A program made the position numbers and the translations under genes. The notes under the pieces were generated by a model that ran no database searches, was not told the DNA's origin, and saw only the letters and a list, made by a program, of their open reading frames with translations. Below, one piece after another: positions 43,136 to 52,452 of a stretch of DNA of 64,000 nt. The stretch is from Azospirillum oryzae. Its GTDB lineage: Bacteria; Pseudomonadota; Alphaproteobacteria; Azospirillales; Azospirillaceae. Positions within the stretch are counted from its first letter, which is position 1, and each line of letters begins with the position of its first letter. The stretch spans positions 62,001 to 126,000 of the forward strand of contig NZ_FXAK01000004.1 in the NCBI RefSeq assembly GCF_900177515.1, in the 5' to 3' direction.

Positions 43136-44078
43136 ATAGACGCCGCAGGAGTCCGTCCAGCGCCGCCGCCCGCGCGCCCGGCGAAAGCCGCCGGACCAGG
43201 GCCTTTCGCCCGGCCTCCGCGATGGCCCTCCGCCCTTCCTCGTCCGCCAGATGGCGGTAGACTGCGTCGATCAGTCCTTGCGCGCCGAAATAGGTCGCCA
43301 CCTCGGTTCCGGGCTCCAGCACGCCCCGCAGCCAATCCCCCTGGTCGATCAGAAGCATGGCGCCGGCCGCAAGGGCGGCCAGCATGTCCCGCGTCGGGCC
43401 GGCGGGGTCGGAATCCTCCCGGCAATGGATGGCGATGCGGCTGCGCGCCAGCAGATCCATCGGGTCGGCATCCTCCAGGTGCATGGCGATGCCGGCGGCG
43501 AGATCGGGCGGCGGCGGGGCGGTCAGCGCATAGCCGATGGTGAACTCCCCGCGCAGGCCGAGAGGCGCCTTGGCGAGTTCGACGAGCCTCTTGCTGCGGA
43601 CCGCCGTTCCCTTGCCGATCCGCCCGGCGAAGACGACGTCCAGCGCCGGCGCGGCCGGTCGGGCGGGCGTATAGGGGGCGGCGCCCGGGAACCAGGCCTC
43701 CGCCCTGCCCGCCCCGGCGGCTGTCGCCGCGGCACGGACGGCGGGGTCGGGAGACAGGATCAGGTCGAAACCGCCGAGCAGGGTCACGTCGTCCGGCAGA
43801 TGCTCGGCATAGCCGGCCAGCAGGCGCGCCCCGCGGCGATCGGCCGGGAGGACGTCCAGCCTCGCCGCATCCTCCACGAACAGCAGGTCGCAGGCGGAAT
43901 CCCGGTCTTCGGCGATTTCATCCCTCCGGACGCCATGCCCCAGTTCCCGCAAGGCGGCCAGGGTGGCGGCCAGCGGAGGGAGCCATCCGGACGCTCGGTC
44001 ATTCCGTTCTGCTGGCAAAGCCGGGTATGATAGGTTACCGCTTTCGGCTGCGGGGGCCTGGAACACCTTGATTTTCAT
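43134..44078 (-). CDS. CgeB-like glycosyltransferase family protein
   Basis: The ATG at 44078 (MKIKVFQAP) gives 314 residues. The pattern LDVVFAGRIGKGTAVRSKRL, then IAIHCREDSDPAGPTRDMLA and ALAAGAMLLIDQ, fits the CgeB/Glyco_trans_1 group seen at 45881-46957. The N-terminal half lacks a clear sugar-nucleotide motif. It reads away from the asparagine synthetase-like gene; the 79-base gap holds both promoters. Confidence 0.72.
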   Translation of the reverse strand: MKIKVFQAPAAESGNLSYPALPAERNDRASGWLPPLAATLAALRELGHGVRRDEIAEDRDSACDLLFVEDAARLDVLPADRRGARLLAGYAEHLPDDVTLLGGFDLILSPDPAVRAAATAAGAGRAEAWFPGAAPYTPARPAAPALDVVFAGRIGKGTAVRSKRLVELAKAPLGLRGEFTIGYALTAPPPPDLAAGIAMHLEDADPMDLLARSRIAIHCREDSDPAGPTRDMLAALAAGAMLLIDQGDWLRGVLEPGTEVATYFGAQGLIDAVYRHLADEEGRRAIAEAGRKALVRRLSPGARAAALDGLLRRL

Positions 44079-44157
44079 CGGCGCGGTCCTGTCGGAGTAG
44101 GAATGAAGAGCGATCGGAAGATGTTCAGGCGTTCTCCGCGGCGGCGGGGCTGACGGA
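44079..44157. promoter_or_regulatory. Divergent promoter region of the two biosynthetic blocks
   Basis: These 79 bases separate the minus-strand block (44078 to 37967) from the plus-strand block starting with the asparagine synthetase-like gene. No clear -10/-35 boxes or operator could be picked out by eye. Confidence 0.4.
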
Positions 44158-45867
44158 ATGTGCGGAATCGTCGGGATCGTTTCGCCGGTCGATCCAATCG
44201 ATCCGGTTGAGTTCGACCGCTTTACGGATGCCCTCGCCCACCGTGGCCCCGATGGCCGGGGAACGTTTATCTCCTCCTCTGTCGGTCTCGGGCATCGCCG
44301 GCTGTCCATTCTCGATCTGAGTGCCGATGGCACCAACCCGCTGCCGTTCGGCGGTGCCGACGGGCGCCGGTACTGGATCACGTATAACGGTGAAGTTTTC
44401 AACTTCATTGAACTGCGGGCGGAACTGGAGGCGTTCGGCTGGACCTTCCGGACCGAGACCGACACCGAGGTGGTCGGCGCCGCCTATGCCCAGTGGGGCG
44501 AGGACGCCCTGCTGCGCTTCAACGGCATGTGGGCCTTGGCCATCTGGGATACGGTGGAGCGGCGGCTGTTCCTGGCCCGCGACCGGTTCGGCATCAAGCC
44601 GCTCTATTACGCCGTGCTGCCCGGCCGCGTGGCCTTCGCCTCCGAACTGAAGGCGTTCCTGGCCCTGGCGGGAATGGAGCGCCGCTTCGACCGGGACATG
44701 GCGGGGCTGACGCTCGAAAACCCTTATGCCTTCGAAGGCTCGAGCGACAGGACGCTGATGGCGGGGGTGCGCAAGCTGCAGGGCGGCTGCCGGCTGGTGG
44801 TGACGGCGGACGGACGGCTCGACCTGTCCCGCTGGTGGGAAACCCGCGACCATCTTCCCCAGGTGCCGGATCGCTACGAGGAGCAGGTCGAGGCATTCCG
44901 CTCCCTGTTCCTGGACGCTGTGCGGCTGCGGCTGCGCAGCGACGTGCCGGTCGGCCTCAGCCTGAGCGGGGGCATGGATTCAAGCGCCATCGCCGGCACC
45001 ATGGCGTGGCATCGCCGTCACGAGGCCGCGGTGGAGCGTGAGGCCGGAACCCCGCCCAGGGCCTTCATCGCTTCCTTCCCCAATGCGGTGAACGACGAGA
45101 CGCCCCATGCCGATACGGTCGTCCGGCATGCCGGCTTCCAGGCGCATCACTGGAATTTCGACCCCGCGGCCGCACTCGACCATGTGCTGGACAGCGTCTG
45201 GGCGGTCGATGAGGTCTATGGTGGCCTGAATGTGCCGATCTGGGCGAATTACCAAGCCATGCGGCGGTTCGGCGTGACCGTTTCCGTGGACGGGCACGGC
45301 GGCGACGAGGTGCTGTGCGGCTATCCCTGGTACTTCGACCAGCCTCTGTGTGGGCTCAACGACAAGCTCTATGACGACGTTCACCATACCCTTCTGCCGT
45401 CGATCCTGCGCAATTACGACCGTTGTTCCATGGCCCACGGGGTGGAGGTGCGGATGCCCTTCATGGACTGGCGCCTGATCACTTTCACCATGGCGTTGCC
45501 GCCGCAGGCTAAGCTGGGCAAGGGGTACACCAAGCGCATTCTGCGGGACGCCATGGCCGGGTTCATGCCGGACACAATCCGGCTGCGGCGCCAGAAGATC
45601 GGGTTCAACAGCCCGCTGGCCGAATGGCTGAATTCGGGTCTGGGGGAGCTGTACCGGCAGGTGATGGCACATCCCTTGTGGATGGAGGCTCCCTGGTGGG
45701 ACGGACCGGCGGAGCGAGATCGCATCATGGCAAAGTGCAGTGCTCGAAATTGGAGCATGAGCGATTGGAAGGATGCGCTGGAAAGCTGGACCCGGATCAA
45801 TCTCGTTCTCTGGTATATGCTGTTCATCGAGGGACGCCCGGTGACGGCCCCGTTCTGCGCGTCCTGA
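44158..45867 (+). CDS. asnB: Glutamine-hydrolysing asparagine synthetase-like amidotransferase
   Basis: This 569-residue enzyme has Cys2 as the N-terminal glutaminase nucleophile (MCGIVGIV) and the conserved ITYNGEVFNF and FGIKPLYY stretches. The synthetase half has the ATP pyrophosphatase loop SGGMDSS (270-276) and SVDGHGGDEVLCGYP. It transfers ammonia to an adenylated carboxylate. In a glycan cluster such proteins often amidate a uronic acid or build an amino acid decoration, which is inference. It opens a plus-strand block and is followed 13 bases later by a glycosyltransferase-like gene. Confidence 0.92.
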   Translation: MCGIVGIVSPVDPIDPVEFDRFTDALAHRGPDGRGTFISSSVGLGHRRLSILDLSADGTNPLPFGGADGRRYWITYNGEVFNFIELRAELEAFGWTFRTETDTEVVGAAYAQWGEDALLRFNGMWALAIWDTVERRLFLARDRFGIKPLYYAVLPGRVAFASELKAFLALAGMERRFDRDMAGLTLENPYAFEGSSDRTLMAGVRKLQGGCRLVVTADGRLDLSRWWETRDHLPQVPDRYEEQVEAFRSLFLDAVRLRLRSDVPVGLSLSGGMDSSAIAGTMAWHRRHEAAVEREAGTPPRAFIASFPNAVNDETPHADTVVRHAGFQAHHWNFDPAAALDHVLDSVWAVDEVYGGLNVPIWANYQAMRRFGVTVSVDGHGGDEVLCGYPWYFDQPLCGLNDKLYDDVHHTLLPSILRNYDRCSMAHGVEVRMPFMDWRLITFTMALPPQAKLGKGYTKRILRDAMAGFMPDTIRLRRQKIGFNSPLAEWLNSGLGELYRQVMAHPLWMEAPWWDGPAERDRIMAKCSARNWSMSDWKDALESWTRINLVLWYMLFIEGRPVTAPFCAS

Positions 45868-45880
45868 ACTGGTTCCTTCC

Positions 45881-46957
45881 ATGCGCATCCTGCAAATCGC
45901 GACCTACTACGAAACCTATCTGCGCGAGTTCCACCGCGTCCGCCCCCACCTGCAGGAGCGCTCCTATGCGGAGCAGCTGGGCTGCCTGCTCGACGATTCC
46001 TTCGGGGCCGGCCATCTGATCGCGCCGCATCTGGCGGCGCGCGGGCACGAGGCCGAGTTGATCGTCGCCAACTGGGTCAGCGGCCAGGCTCGATGGGCGC
46101 GGGAGAACGGGCTTTTCCCTCCCTCCGGCGCAGCGGAGGCGATCGCCCTGTGCGTCGAGCAGGTGAACCGCTTCGATCCGGACGTCCTTTACCTGCTGGA
46201 CCCCATTACGCTGGACGCCGGTTTCGTCGCGGCGCTGAAGCGGCGCCCCCGCCTCGTTCTCGGCTGGCGGCAGGCGAACATTCCCGATGGCACGGACTGG
46301 ACCGGGTTCGACCTGATGCTGTCCGCCGACCCGGTCTGCCGGAAGCGGGCTTGCGAACTGGGAGCCAGGTCCACTGCACTGTATCGCCCCGGCTTCCCGG
46401 ACTGGATCCTTCCCCGCCTGTCGCCCCGCAATCCGGAGGTCGACGTCGTGTTCGTCGGGAACGTCACGCCGGAGCACTCGGCGCGCCTTGCGCTGCTGGA
46501 AGCCGTAGCGCGCGGGGCGGAGCAGGGCCGCTACACGGCGGCCTTCCATCTGGGAAACCACAGCGGATCGGACCTGCCGCCGGCGATCGCCCGGATCAGC
46601 CGTCCGCCGGCCTGGGGAACGGCTCTCTACCAGGCGACCCGAAGCGGGCGCATCGGGCTGAACATCCATATCGACATCACCGGGGCCGCCATGAACATGC
46701 GCATCCTGGAGACCGCCGGATGCGGAACGCTGCTGCTGACCGAAGCGGACCCGGAACTGGCGTCCTTGCTGGCGCCCGGTCTGGAGGTGGCCGCCTACGA
46801 CAGGGGCGAGGATTTGCCGGAGCGGATCGAAGCCCTGCTGGCCGACCGGGTCGGGCTGGAGGCGATGGCGTCCCGGGGGCAGGCACGGGTTCTTAAGGAC
46901 CACTCCATGGCCGCGCGGGCGGAATGGTTCGAGCGTATTGTCCTGGAGCATTCATGA
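45881..46957 (+). CDS. CgeB-like glycosyltransferase
   Basis: This 358-residue GT-B-type protein has VDVVFVGNVTPEHSARLALL and ITGAAMNMRILETAGCGTLL, the donor-domain features of CgeB/YkvP-like enzymes. The N-terminal MRILQIATYYETYLREFHRV begins its acceptor domain. It overlaps the following acyltransferase gene by four bases (ATGA), so the two are coupled. Confidence 0.83.
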   Translation: MRILQIATYYETYLREFHRVRPHLQERSYAEQLGCLLDDSFGAGHLIAPHLAARGHEAELIVANWVSGQARWARENGLFPPSGAAEAIALCVEQVNRFDPDVLYLLDPITLDAGFVAALKRRPRLVLGWRQANIPDGTDWTGFDLMLSADPVCRKRACELGARSTALYRPGFPDWILPRLSPRNPEVDVVFVGNVTPEHSARLALLEAVARGAEQGRYTAAFHLGNHSGSDLPPAIARISRPPAWGTALYQATRSGRIGLNIHIDITGAAMNMRILETAGCGTLLLTEADPELASLLAPGLEVAAYDRGEDLPERIEALLADRVGLEAMASRGQARVLKDHSMAARAEWFERIVLEHS

Positions 46958-47655
46958 CTGCGGACCGGAAGCCCCAAGGGCTGGAAAGCGACGACATCCT
47001 GGCCGGCCGTTATCCGGAGGTGACCTTCGGCATCAACGTACAGCTGATCGGGATGGACAGCATGCGGATCGGCGCCGGCAGCCTTGTCGGCGACGATTGC
47101 TGGCTGAATGTCTGCGTGCGGGACGGCCAGCCGCGCCTCGTGATCGGAGAGAAGGTCTGTGTCGGCCGCCATTCCGTCCTGTCGACGGCGGAGCGGCTCG
47201 AGATCGGAAGCTTCTGCCTGTTCGCTCCGCGCGTCTATCTGGCGGATGTCGACCATGCCTATGAGCGGCTCGACCTGCCGGTGGTGGAGCAGGGACTGCT
47301 GAGCCACGGCAAGCTGACGGTCGAGGAGAATTGCTGGATGGGGATCAATGCCACCGTCATCGGCGGCATCACGGTCGGGCGCGGCAGCGTGGTGGCTGCC
47401 AACAGCGTCGTGCTGGACACGGTTCCACCCTTCAGCGTCGTCGCCGGATCGCCGGCCAGGATCGTGCGGATGTACGACCCCCTGCTGAAGCAATGGCGCA
47501 AGATCGCAGGAAGCGAGGATTTGCGGGCCATGGAGACGATCCGCCGGGATCACCCGCTGCCCGACCGGGAGAGCTATCTGAAGACGCTGCGCTCGAACAG
47601 CCGGATCACCGAGATCATTCCAGCCGCTGCGGGGAGAGGCATGCATATGCCGTGA
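46954..47655 (+). CDS. Left-handed beta-helix (hexapeptide-repeat) acyltransferase
   Basis: The ATG at 46954 lies in the ATGA overlap, giving 233 residues. Hexapeptide turns are visible (MRIGAGSLVGDDC, LVIGEKVCVGRHSVLSTAER) and the C-terminal coil has VTIGGITVGRGSV-like rungs ending SVVAGSPARIVRMYDP, as in maltose/galactoside O-acetyltransferases. It should add an acetyl or related acyl group to a sugar made by this cluster. A 39-residue helical tail after the helix is extra. Confidence 0.88.
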   Translation: MTADRKPQGLESDDILAGRYPEVTFGINVQLIGMDSMRIGAGSLVGDDCWLNVCVRDGQPRLVIGEKVCVGRHSVLSTAERLEIGSFCLFAPRVYLADVDHAYERLDLPVVEQGLLSHGKLTVEENCWMGINATVIGGITVGRGSVVAANSVVLDTVPPFSVVAGSPARIVRMYDPLLKQWRKIAGSEDLRAMETIRRDHPLPDRESYLKTLRSNSRITEIIPAAAGRGMHMP

Positions 47656-47881
47656 CCGCCTCCCGCGGGTCACCGCATCACGGGATGTATGGCGCAAAGG
47701 CGTCGGCATGAACAGGCCGCCGGTTTCCCAAGAAAACGCTTCCGACATGAACGCGGAGTTTCTTATTAAATTCTTAATTCAGGCTCCTGTCCTTATAAAA
47801 CATGAGGCATTTTGTCATTAATCGGCTTCGCTGAAGTATGTTACGTTCGTCCGTCATCGCCACTGCCTGATTGGTCATCAA
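47656..47881 (+). promoter_or_regulatory. AT-rich promoter region before PhyH-like gene
   Basis: The gap of 226 bases falls to low GC between 47758 and 47850 (TTCTTATTAAATTCTTAATT). This is the likely promoter of the dioxygenase-methyltransferase pair that follows. No defined operator was found. Confidence 0.4.
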
Positions 47882-48799
47882 ATGTTTTCAACGCAATTCA
47901 AAAATACCACCGCGGAAGAAATCGCGGCGGCCATTGAAACCGATGGCTATTTCTCATGCGAAGGAGCGTTGACGCCGGAGGCGATCGACAGGATTTTCGA
48001 CGAGATCGGGCCGCTCGAACTGCAGATAAACAGCAACAGGCTGACGCCCGTCGTGAATGGCCTTCAGACCTACTTCAACCAGTATCTTGCCGCTTCCCGC
48101 ACGGCATTCGATCTGGTGACCGATGAGCGGAATATTGCTCTTTGCGACATGCTTCTGGGCGACGGCCATCGCATCGGTTCCAAGCGCATCTATACGACGC
48201 GGGCCGGCCACCGGATGCAATGGCACACCGACAACAAGAACTTGAAGTCCACCAAGCAGGACATGGCCGGCCTGATCTTCATCTACTACCTGACGGAGCC
48301 GAATGGCGGCGAGTTCCAGTTCATCCGGGGTTCCCATCGCTGGAGCATGGACATCGCGTCTTCCGACCTGACGGACGAGTATGTCGAGAAGAACCACGCC
48401 AAGGACATCGTCAGCTTCGCCGTTCCGCGTGGCAGCGTCATCATCTACAACACCTACGGCGTCCATCGCGCCCGTCCGATCACGGCGCGGGGGATGTCCC
48501 GCACCTCCCTGTTCTTCCAGGTGAACAAGAACCCGGAAGATGCCGAGCGCATGTATCTGGACGCGTCCATGCTCGGCGGGATCGACGAGCGCACGGCCTG
48601 GTTTCTTGGGATCGGACAGCCTGCGACCTTCGAGTCCTGGCCCTTCACCTCGCCGCAGACGCTGACCATCCGCGAGCACGCCATGCTGCACAACCTGATG
48701 CAGGACATCATGGCGAAGATCGGCCAGCGGGCGGATGCGGAGGAGCGGATGGCCATGCTCGAAGACCTCGCCGCACAGTTCCGCGAAAAGTCCCGGTAA
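47882..48799 (+). CDS. PhyH-type Fe(II)/2-oxoglutarate dioxygenase
   Basis: This 305-residue member of the phytanoyl-CoA dioxygenase family has iron ligands His115 and Asp117 (QWHTDNKN) and the distal His195 (YGVHRARP), followed by an arginine for 2-oxoglutarate. The GGEFQFIRGSHRW segment is typical. It would hydroxylate a substrate made by the cluster. Unlike the broken copy at 24505-25046, it is intact. The next gene starts 13 bases later. Confidence 0.9.
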   Translation: MFSTQFKNTTAEEIAAAIETDGYFSCEGALTPEAIDRIFDEIGPLELQINSNRLTPVVNGLQTYFNQYLAASRTAFDLVTDERNIALCDMLLGDGHRIGSKRIYTTRAGHRMQWHTDNKNLKSTKQDMAGLIFIYYLTEPNGGEFQFIRGSHRWSMDIASSDLTDEYVEKNHAKDIVSFAVPRGSVIIYNTYGVHRARPITARGMSRTSLFFQVNKNPEDAERMYLDASMLGGIDERTAWFLGIGQPATFESWPFTSPQTLTIREHAMLHNLMQDIMAKIGQRADAEERMAMLEDLAAQFREKSR

Positions 48800-48812
48800 A
48801 GGAAACGGAAGA

Positions 48813-49493
48813 ATGCCCAGTCTGGAATGGATGAGACAGGAATTCGACTACGGCTACAGCAGCGGAAACGTGCTGGCCGACCCTCCGGATCCTCACAGGC
48901 TGAAAGAAGAGGCGATGATCGGCGGTTCGTACCGCCGCGTCTTTCTCGACATCGTGGCGCCGCTGTTGCGTCCCGACATGACCGTCCTCGAACTGGGGCC
49001 GGGCGGGGGATCCTGGACCCGCGCCCTGCTGGAGCATCTGCCGGAGGGACGGCTGCACACCGTCGATTTCCAGGACATCGGCCGCTGGATCGACATCCCG
49101 TCCTATAATGGCCGGCTGATCCACCATCAGGTGCAGGACAATGAATTCACCAGCGTGTCCGACGGCAGTTTCGATTTCTTCTTCACCTGGGGCGTAATCT
49201 GCCATTGGGCGCAGGGGGACATCGAGCACATCCTGCGCCGTGTGAACCCCAAGATGAAGCCGGGTGCGCAGGCCGTGCTGAATTACGCGGCTTGGGAGAA
49301 GCTGGACCGCTATGGCTGGGAGCGCGGAGGCGTTCCGGTCTCCTTCCAATCCCTGCCCGACGAAGAGATGTGGTGGCCGCGCAACAGCGTCGCCGAGATG
49401 TCGGACCTGTGCCGGCGCGCGGGCTGGACGGTTCTTGCCGCCGACCTGAATGCGGTGGAGCGCGACGGGGTTGTCCATCTAAGGGCCGATTGA
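48813..49493 (+). CDS. Class I SAM-dependent methyltransferase
   Basis: The ATG at 48813 has a good ribosome-binding site (AAAGGAAACGGAAG), giving 226 residues. Motif I is VLELGPGGGSWTRALLEHLP and the acidic ribose-binding residue lies in LHTVDFQDIG. The rest (FFFTWGVICHWAQGDIEHIL) fits the Methyltransf_11/25 fold. It shares a transcript with the dioxygenase gene. Substrate unknown. Confidence 0.87.
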   Translation: MPSLEWMRQEFDYGYSSGNVLADPPDPHRLKEEAMIGGSYRRVFLDIVAPLLRPDMTVLELGPGGGSWTRALLEHLPEGRLHTVDFQDIGRWIDIPSYNGRLIHHQVQDNEFTSVSDGSFDFFFTWGVICHWAQGDIEHILRRVNPKMKPGAQAVLNYAAWEKLDRYGWERGGVPVSFQSLPDEEMWWPRNSVAEMSDLCRRAGWTVLAADLNAVERDGVVHLRAD

Positions 49494-49661
49494 CTCATCT
49501 CGCAATAAACAACAATCTTCGGCATGTCCAGACACGTCTCACCATCGACTTGAGGGGCAGCGCTCCCTACCGTCTGAGCTCGATCATCGTCGAGGCCTGG
49601 AAGCGGTGGGAGCGCATGATGGCCTTGGCTTAACCGCCGATGTCGCGAGCCTGATGAACGC
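49494..49661. other. Intergenic region, no supported gene
   Basis: This 168-base gap between convergent methyltransferase genes has short open frames but none with family character. No clear terminator hairpin was seen. Confidence 0.4.
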
Positions 49662-50570
49662 TCAGATGGACCGGCGCCGGAACACCAGGACTTGGGGACG
49701 CAGGTAAGGAGACCATTTGGTCGGCTTTCCGCGGGATCCTTGTGCGGACCAGAACCGGTCGACTGTCTCCTGGGGACAGCTCCCCAGGAGGGCGTCGAAC
49801 GCCTGTGTGCGGGCAGATGTCTCGGCATCGGGTGGGGCTTCGGCGTAGCTGCACAGACAATCGCCGTCGTAGCCCGCCGGCACGACGGCCAGCAGTTCAA
49901 AACCCGCGATCTCGATCGCTTCGACATAGTGACGGGCCGGAAAGGGCCACTCGTATAAGCCGAAGCGTTGAGACAGCGGATGGGTCTTCAGCTGTTGGTA
50001 AAGCTCCTGGCTCGTATCGGCATACCACTCCCGAACGGCGAACCAGATGGCTCCGTCGATCAGCTTCTGGCGCAATGTCGCCGCGACGAACGAGATGTTC
50101 GGGAAGTGATGGATGCAGTTCCGGGTGACCAGCAGACCATAGCGGGCCACGTCCGCGTGCCAAGCGGACAGATCGTTCCAGAGCGTCAGGGTGTCGGGGC
50201 AATGCGCCCGCAGATGGCCCGTCCCTGTCACCATCTCGCCATTCGGTTCCAGCAGGGCAACATTGAGACCCCCGTCTTTCGCCAGGGCTTCGGCGAGAAA
50301 GCCCGGCCCCCCGCCGACCTCCACCACGCCCATCGTCAGGTCGACGTTGAGAATGGACATCAGACGCCGGATCGCTGTCATCTCGCGGCTTTTGCGGAAG
50401 CGGGCGAAGGCGCCGGCGCGGTCCGCCTCCAGATAGCAGCTTTCCAGAATGAAGCGGGCTGCTGAATCCTGTGCGGCGTCTTCCTGCAACTGGAGAATTG
50501 CTTGCTCGTAGGTGGCTGGGTCCTCTCGCAGACGGAGAAGGTCGAGCTGGTCGGCTTGATCCACGCGCAT
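49662..50570 (-). CDS. Class I SAM-dependent methyltransferase
   Basis: The ATG at 50570 gives 302 residues. VVEVGGGPGFLAEALAKDGG is motif I and VALLEPNGEMVTG supplies the adenosine-side acidic residue. The N-terminal helical part (YEQAILQLQEDAAQDSAARF) resembles proteins annotated as putative sugar O-methyltransferases. It starts eight bases after the upstream methyltransferase gene. Its GC content is normal, unlike the 5' part of that neighbour. Confidence 0.85.
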   Translation of the reverse strand: MRVDQADQLDLLRLREDPATYEQAILQLQEDAAQDSAARFILESCYLEADRAGAFARFRKSREMTAIRRLMSILNVDLTMGVVEVGGGPGFLAEALAKDGGLNVALLEPNGEMVTGTGHLRAHCPDTLTLWNDLSAWHADVARYGLLVTRNCIHHFPNISFVAATLRQKLIDGAIWFAVREWYADTSQELYQQLKTHPLSQRFGLYEWPFPARHYVEAIEIAGFELLAVVPAGYDGDCLCSYAEAPPDAETSARTQAFDALLGSCPQETVDRFWSAQGSRGKPTKWSPYLRPQVLVFRRRSI

Positions 50571-50578
50571 GCTCCTGG

Positions 50579-51619
50579 TCAAGAGGCGGTGTTGGGGGTC
50601 GGCTGGTAAAGCGCCCAGAATTCCTCGCCCTCGGTCGCATGGTCGATGCGCTGCAATCCGTGGCGCACCATCAGCCGGTCCAGGGAAAGGAGCGTCAGCA
50701 CTTGGCAATGATGCGGGACGATGTAAGCCCACCAGTCCGTCCCATCGCGCTTTGCCGAAGGGTGGTCGCCATCTGGAGTGGCAACCATCAAGTACCCGTC
50801 GGGCCGCAGATGGGCCAGCAGAGCCTCGACAAAGCCATCCAAATCCCAGATGTGCTCGATGACATGGCTGACGTAAAGAACGTCGAACGGCTCCAGCTTG
50901 GCCCTATTCGTTAAGGGTTCGTCCACCCAGATGAGGTGCGGGTATCGGGTTTGTCCCTCAACCAGGAAGGCCGGATTGGTTTCGCAGGCATGAACAACCG
51001 TATGAGGACGCTGTGCAGCCAGCAATGCGGCAAAAGTTCCTACATTGGCGCCGACGTCCATAAATCGGCTCTCTTGCTTCAGCAAGGGAGTGACACGGTT
51101 TAAGTGCTGCCGATATCTCGCTTCGACTGGCGACAGTGTTTCGTTCACAGCAATGCGACGGCACACGTCTTCCGTTACCAAAAAGTGAGATTGGTCGAAC
51201 CAATGGCGAATGGTTTCCGATCGGTAGATCGGGTGAGATTCAACATAACTGACAAGATCTTTATAGGTTTCCTTCACGAAAAATGCTCTGCACTCTCTGC
51301 AAGAAACGACATCAAACACCGCACCTTGATGCTCCTTTTTTACAATCCTGCGGTAATTTTCTTCTGATGTTCCCCATTTAAATTTATGGACTTTGAAGTA
51401 TGGCAAAGAAAAAGAATATGATATTTGCAGAGACTTACAGCATGGGCAAGAATTATGGTCAGTCCGGCTCATGTCCTTCGGTTCCTGATGAACACTCATA
51501 TCCCTTAGTAATTGATTATACAATCCCCTCTCGGCCTGGAATATTTCTGAATATACGAATATCTTTTCCTCAATGCTGTCTTTGGCACGCATCGTGGATC
51601 TCATGTATTCTTCTATCAT
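50579..51619 (-). CDS. SAM methyltransferase with zinc-ribbon-like N-terminus
   Basis: The ATG at 51619 gives 346 residues. An N-terminal cysteine pair (SCPCCKSL) and a second pair (VSCRECRAFF) suggest a zinc-binding head. The methyltransferase core has FMDVGANVGTFAALLAAQRP, HACETNP and SHVIEHIWDLDGF. Enzymes of this build methylate sugars or other cluster products. The first 200 codons are distinctly AT-rich (51100-51600) compared with everything around, indicating foreign origin or a mosaic gene. Confidence 0.85.
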   Translation of the reverse strand: MIEEYMRSTMRAKDSIEEKIFVYSEIFQAERGLYNQLLRDMSVHQEPKDMSRTDHNSCPCCKSLQISYSFSLPYFKVHKFKWGTSEENYRRIVKKEHQGAVFDVVSCRECRAFFVKETYKDLVSYVESHPIYRSETIRHWFDQSHFLVTEDVCRRIAVNETLSPVEARYRQHLNRVTPLLKQESRFMDVGANVGTFAALLAAQRPHTVVHACETNPAFLVEGQTRYPHLIWVDEPLTNRAKLEPFDVLYVSHVIEHIWDLDGFVEALLAHLRPDGYLMVATPDGDHPSAKRDGTDWWAYIVPHHCQVLTLLSLDRLMVRHGLQRIDHATEGEEFWALYQPTPNTAS

Positions 51620-51748
51620 AGGGCGACCCCTTCTATTCACTTGATTCGCTCTTTCGGGGAGTATATACCTATGAAGATGTGAATTCCACGGCAACAGACC
51701 CGTGCTTGTTCGCAAGCCTTAGGGTCAGCAAAGGGTTGAGACACTTCC

Positions 51749-52444
51749 ATGCCTCTCGACTACTCAAAGCTTAGCGGTCAGCAGCTTATCTCAATACTCA
51801 CCAGCCCATTCGCAGAGGTTTGCTATAGCTTTGAGGGAGAGGATCGTCTTCTTCTTAGGATCTTCCAGGATCAGGAGACTGGATTTTATATCGATGTAGG
51901 GGCACATCATCCTTTTTTTGGCTCGAACACTTGTATCTTCCATTTCCGGGGCTGGCGCGGGATCAACATCGATGCCACCCCCGGGAGCATGGAGCCCTTC
52001 CGTCGTCATCGGCCGCAGGACGTCAATCTGGAATGCCTGGTCGGCACAGGCACGGAACCGGTCCCCTTCGTCATGTTCAACGAACCAGCCTTGAACAGTG
52101 CGAAACCCGGCCGTTCGGCGGAGTTGCCTGCCCATTACAGCGTTGCCGAAACCCTGACGCTGACACCCCGGCGCTTGGACGACATCCTGGATGCCCATCT
52201 GCCCGCGGGGACGGCGGTCGACATCCTGTCCGTCGATGCCGAAGGCTGCGACCTGGATGTGCTGCAGTCGAATGACTTCCATCGCTACCGGCCCCGCTGC
52301 ATCGTCGTGGAGGATCTGGGGTTCCGCCTGGATGCCCCGGCCAAAAGCCCGGTTTTCCGGTTCCTGCAGGAGCAGGGCTATCGACTGCACAGCAAGTTGG
52401 ATGTGTCCCAGATCTGGTGCGACATGCACAACGGACCGCGCTAA
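51749..52444 (+). CDS. FkbM-family methyltransferase
   Basis: This 231-residue enzyme carries the FkbM core: YSFEGEDRLLLRIF, FYIDVGAHHPFFGSNTCIFH and GWRGINIDATPG, with SVDAEGCDLDVLQSN later. FkbM-type proteins O-methylate sugars or polyketides. It is divergent from the zinc-ribbon methyltransferase; the 129-base gap between them is AT-rich and probably holds both promoters. Confidence 0.92.
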   Translation: MPLDYSKLSGQQLISILTSPFAEVCYSFEGEDRLLLRIFQDQETGFYIDVGAHHPFFGSNTCIFHFRGWRGINIDATPGSMEPFRRHRPQDVNLECLVGTGTEPVPFVMFNEPALNSAKPGRSAELPAHYSVAETLTLTPRRLDDILDAHLPAGTAVDILSVDAEGCDLDVLQSNDFHRYRPRCIVVEDLGFRLDAPAKSPVFRFLQEQGYRLHSKLDVSQIWCDMHNGPR

Positions 52445-52452
52445 CCCTCGCA

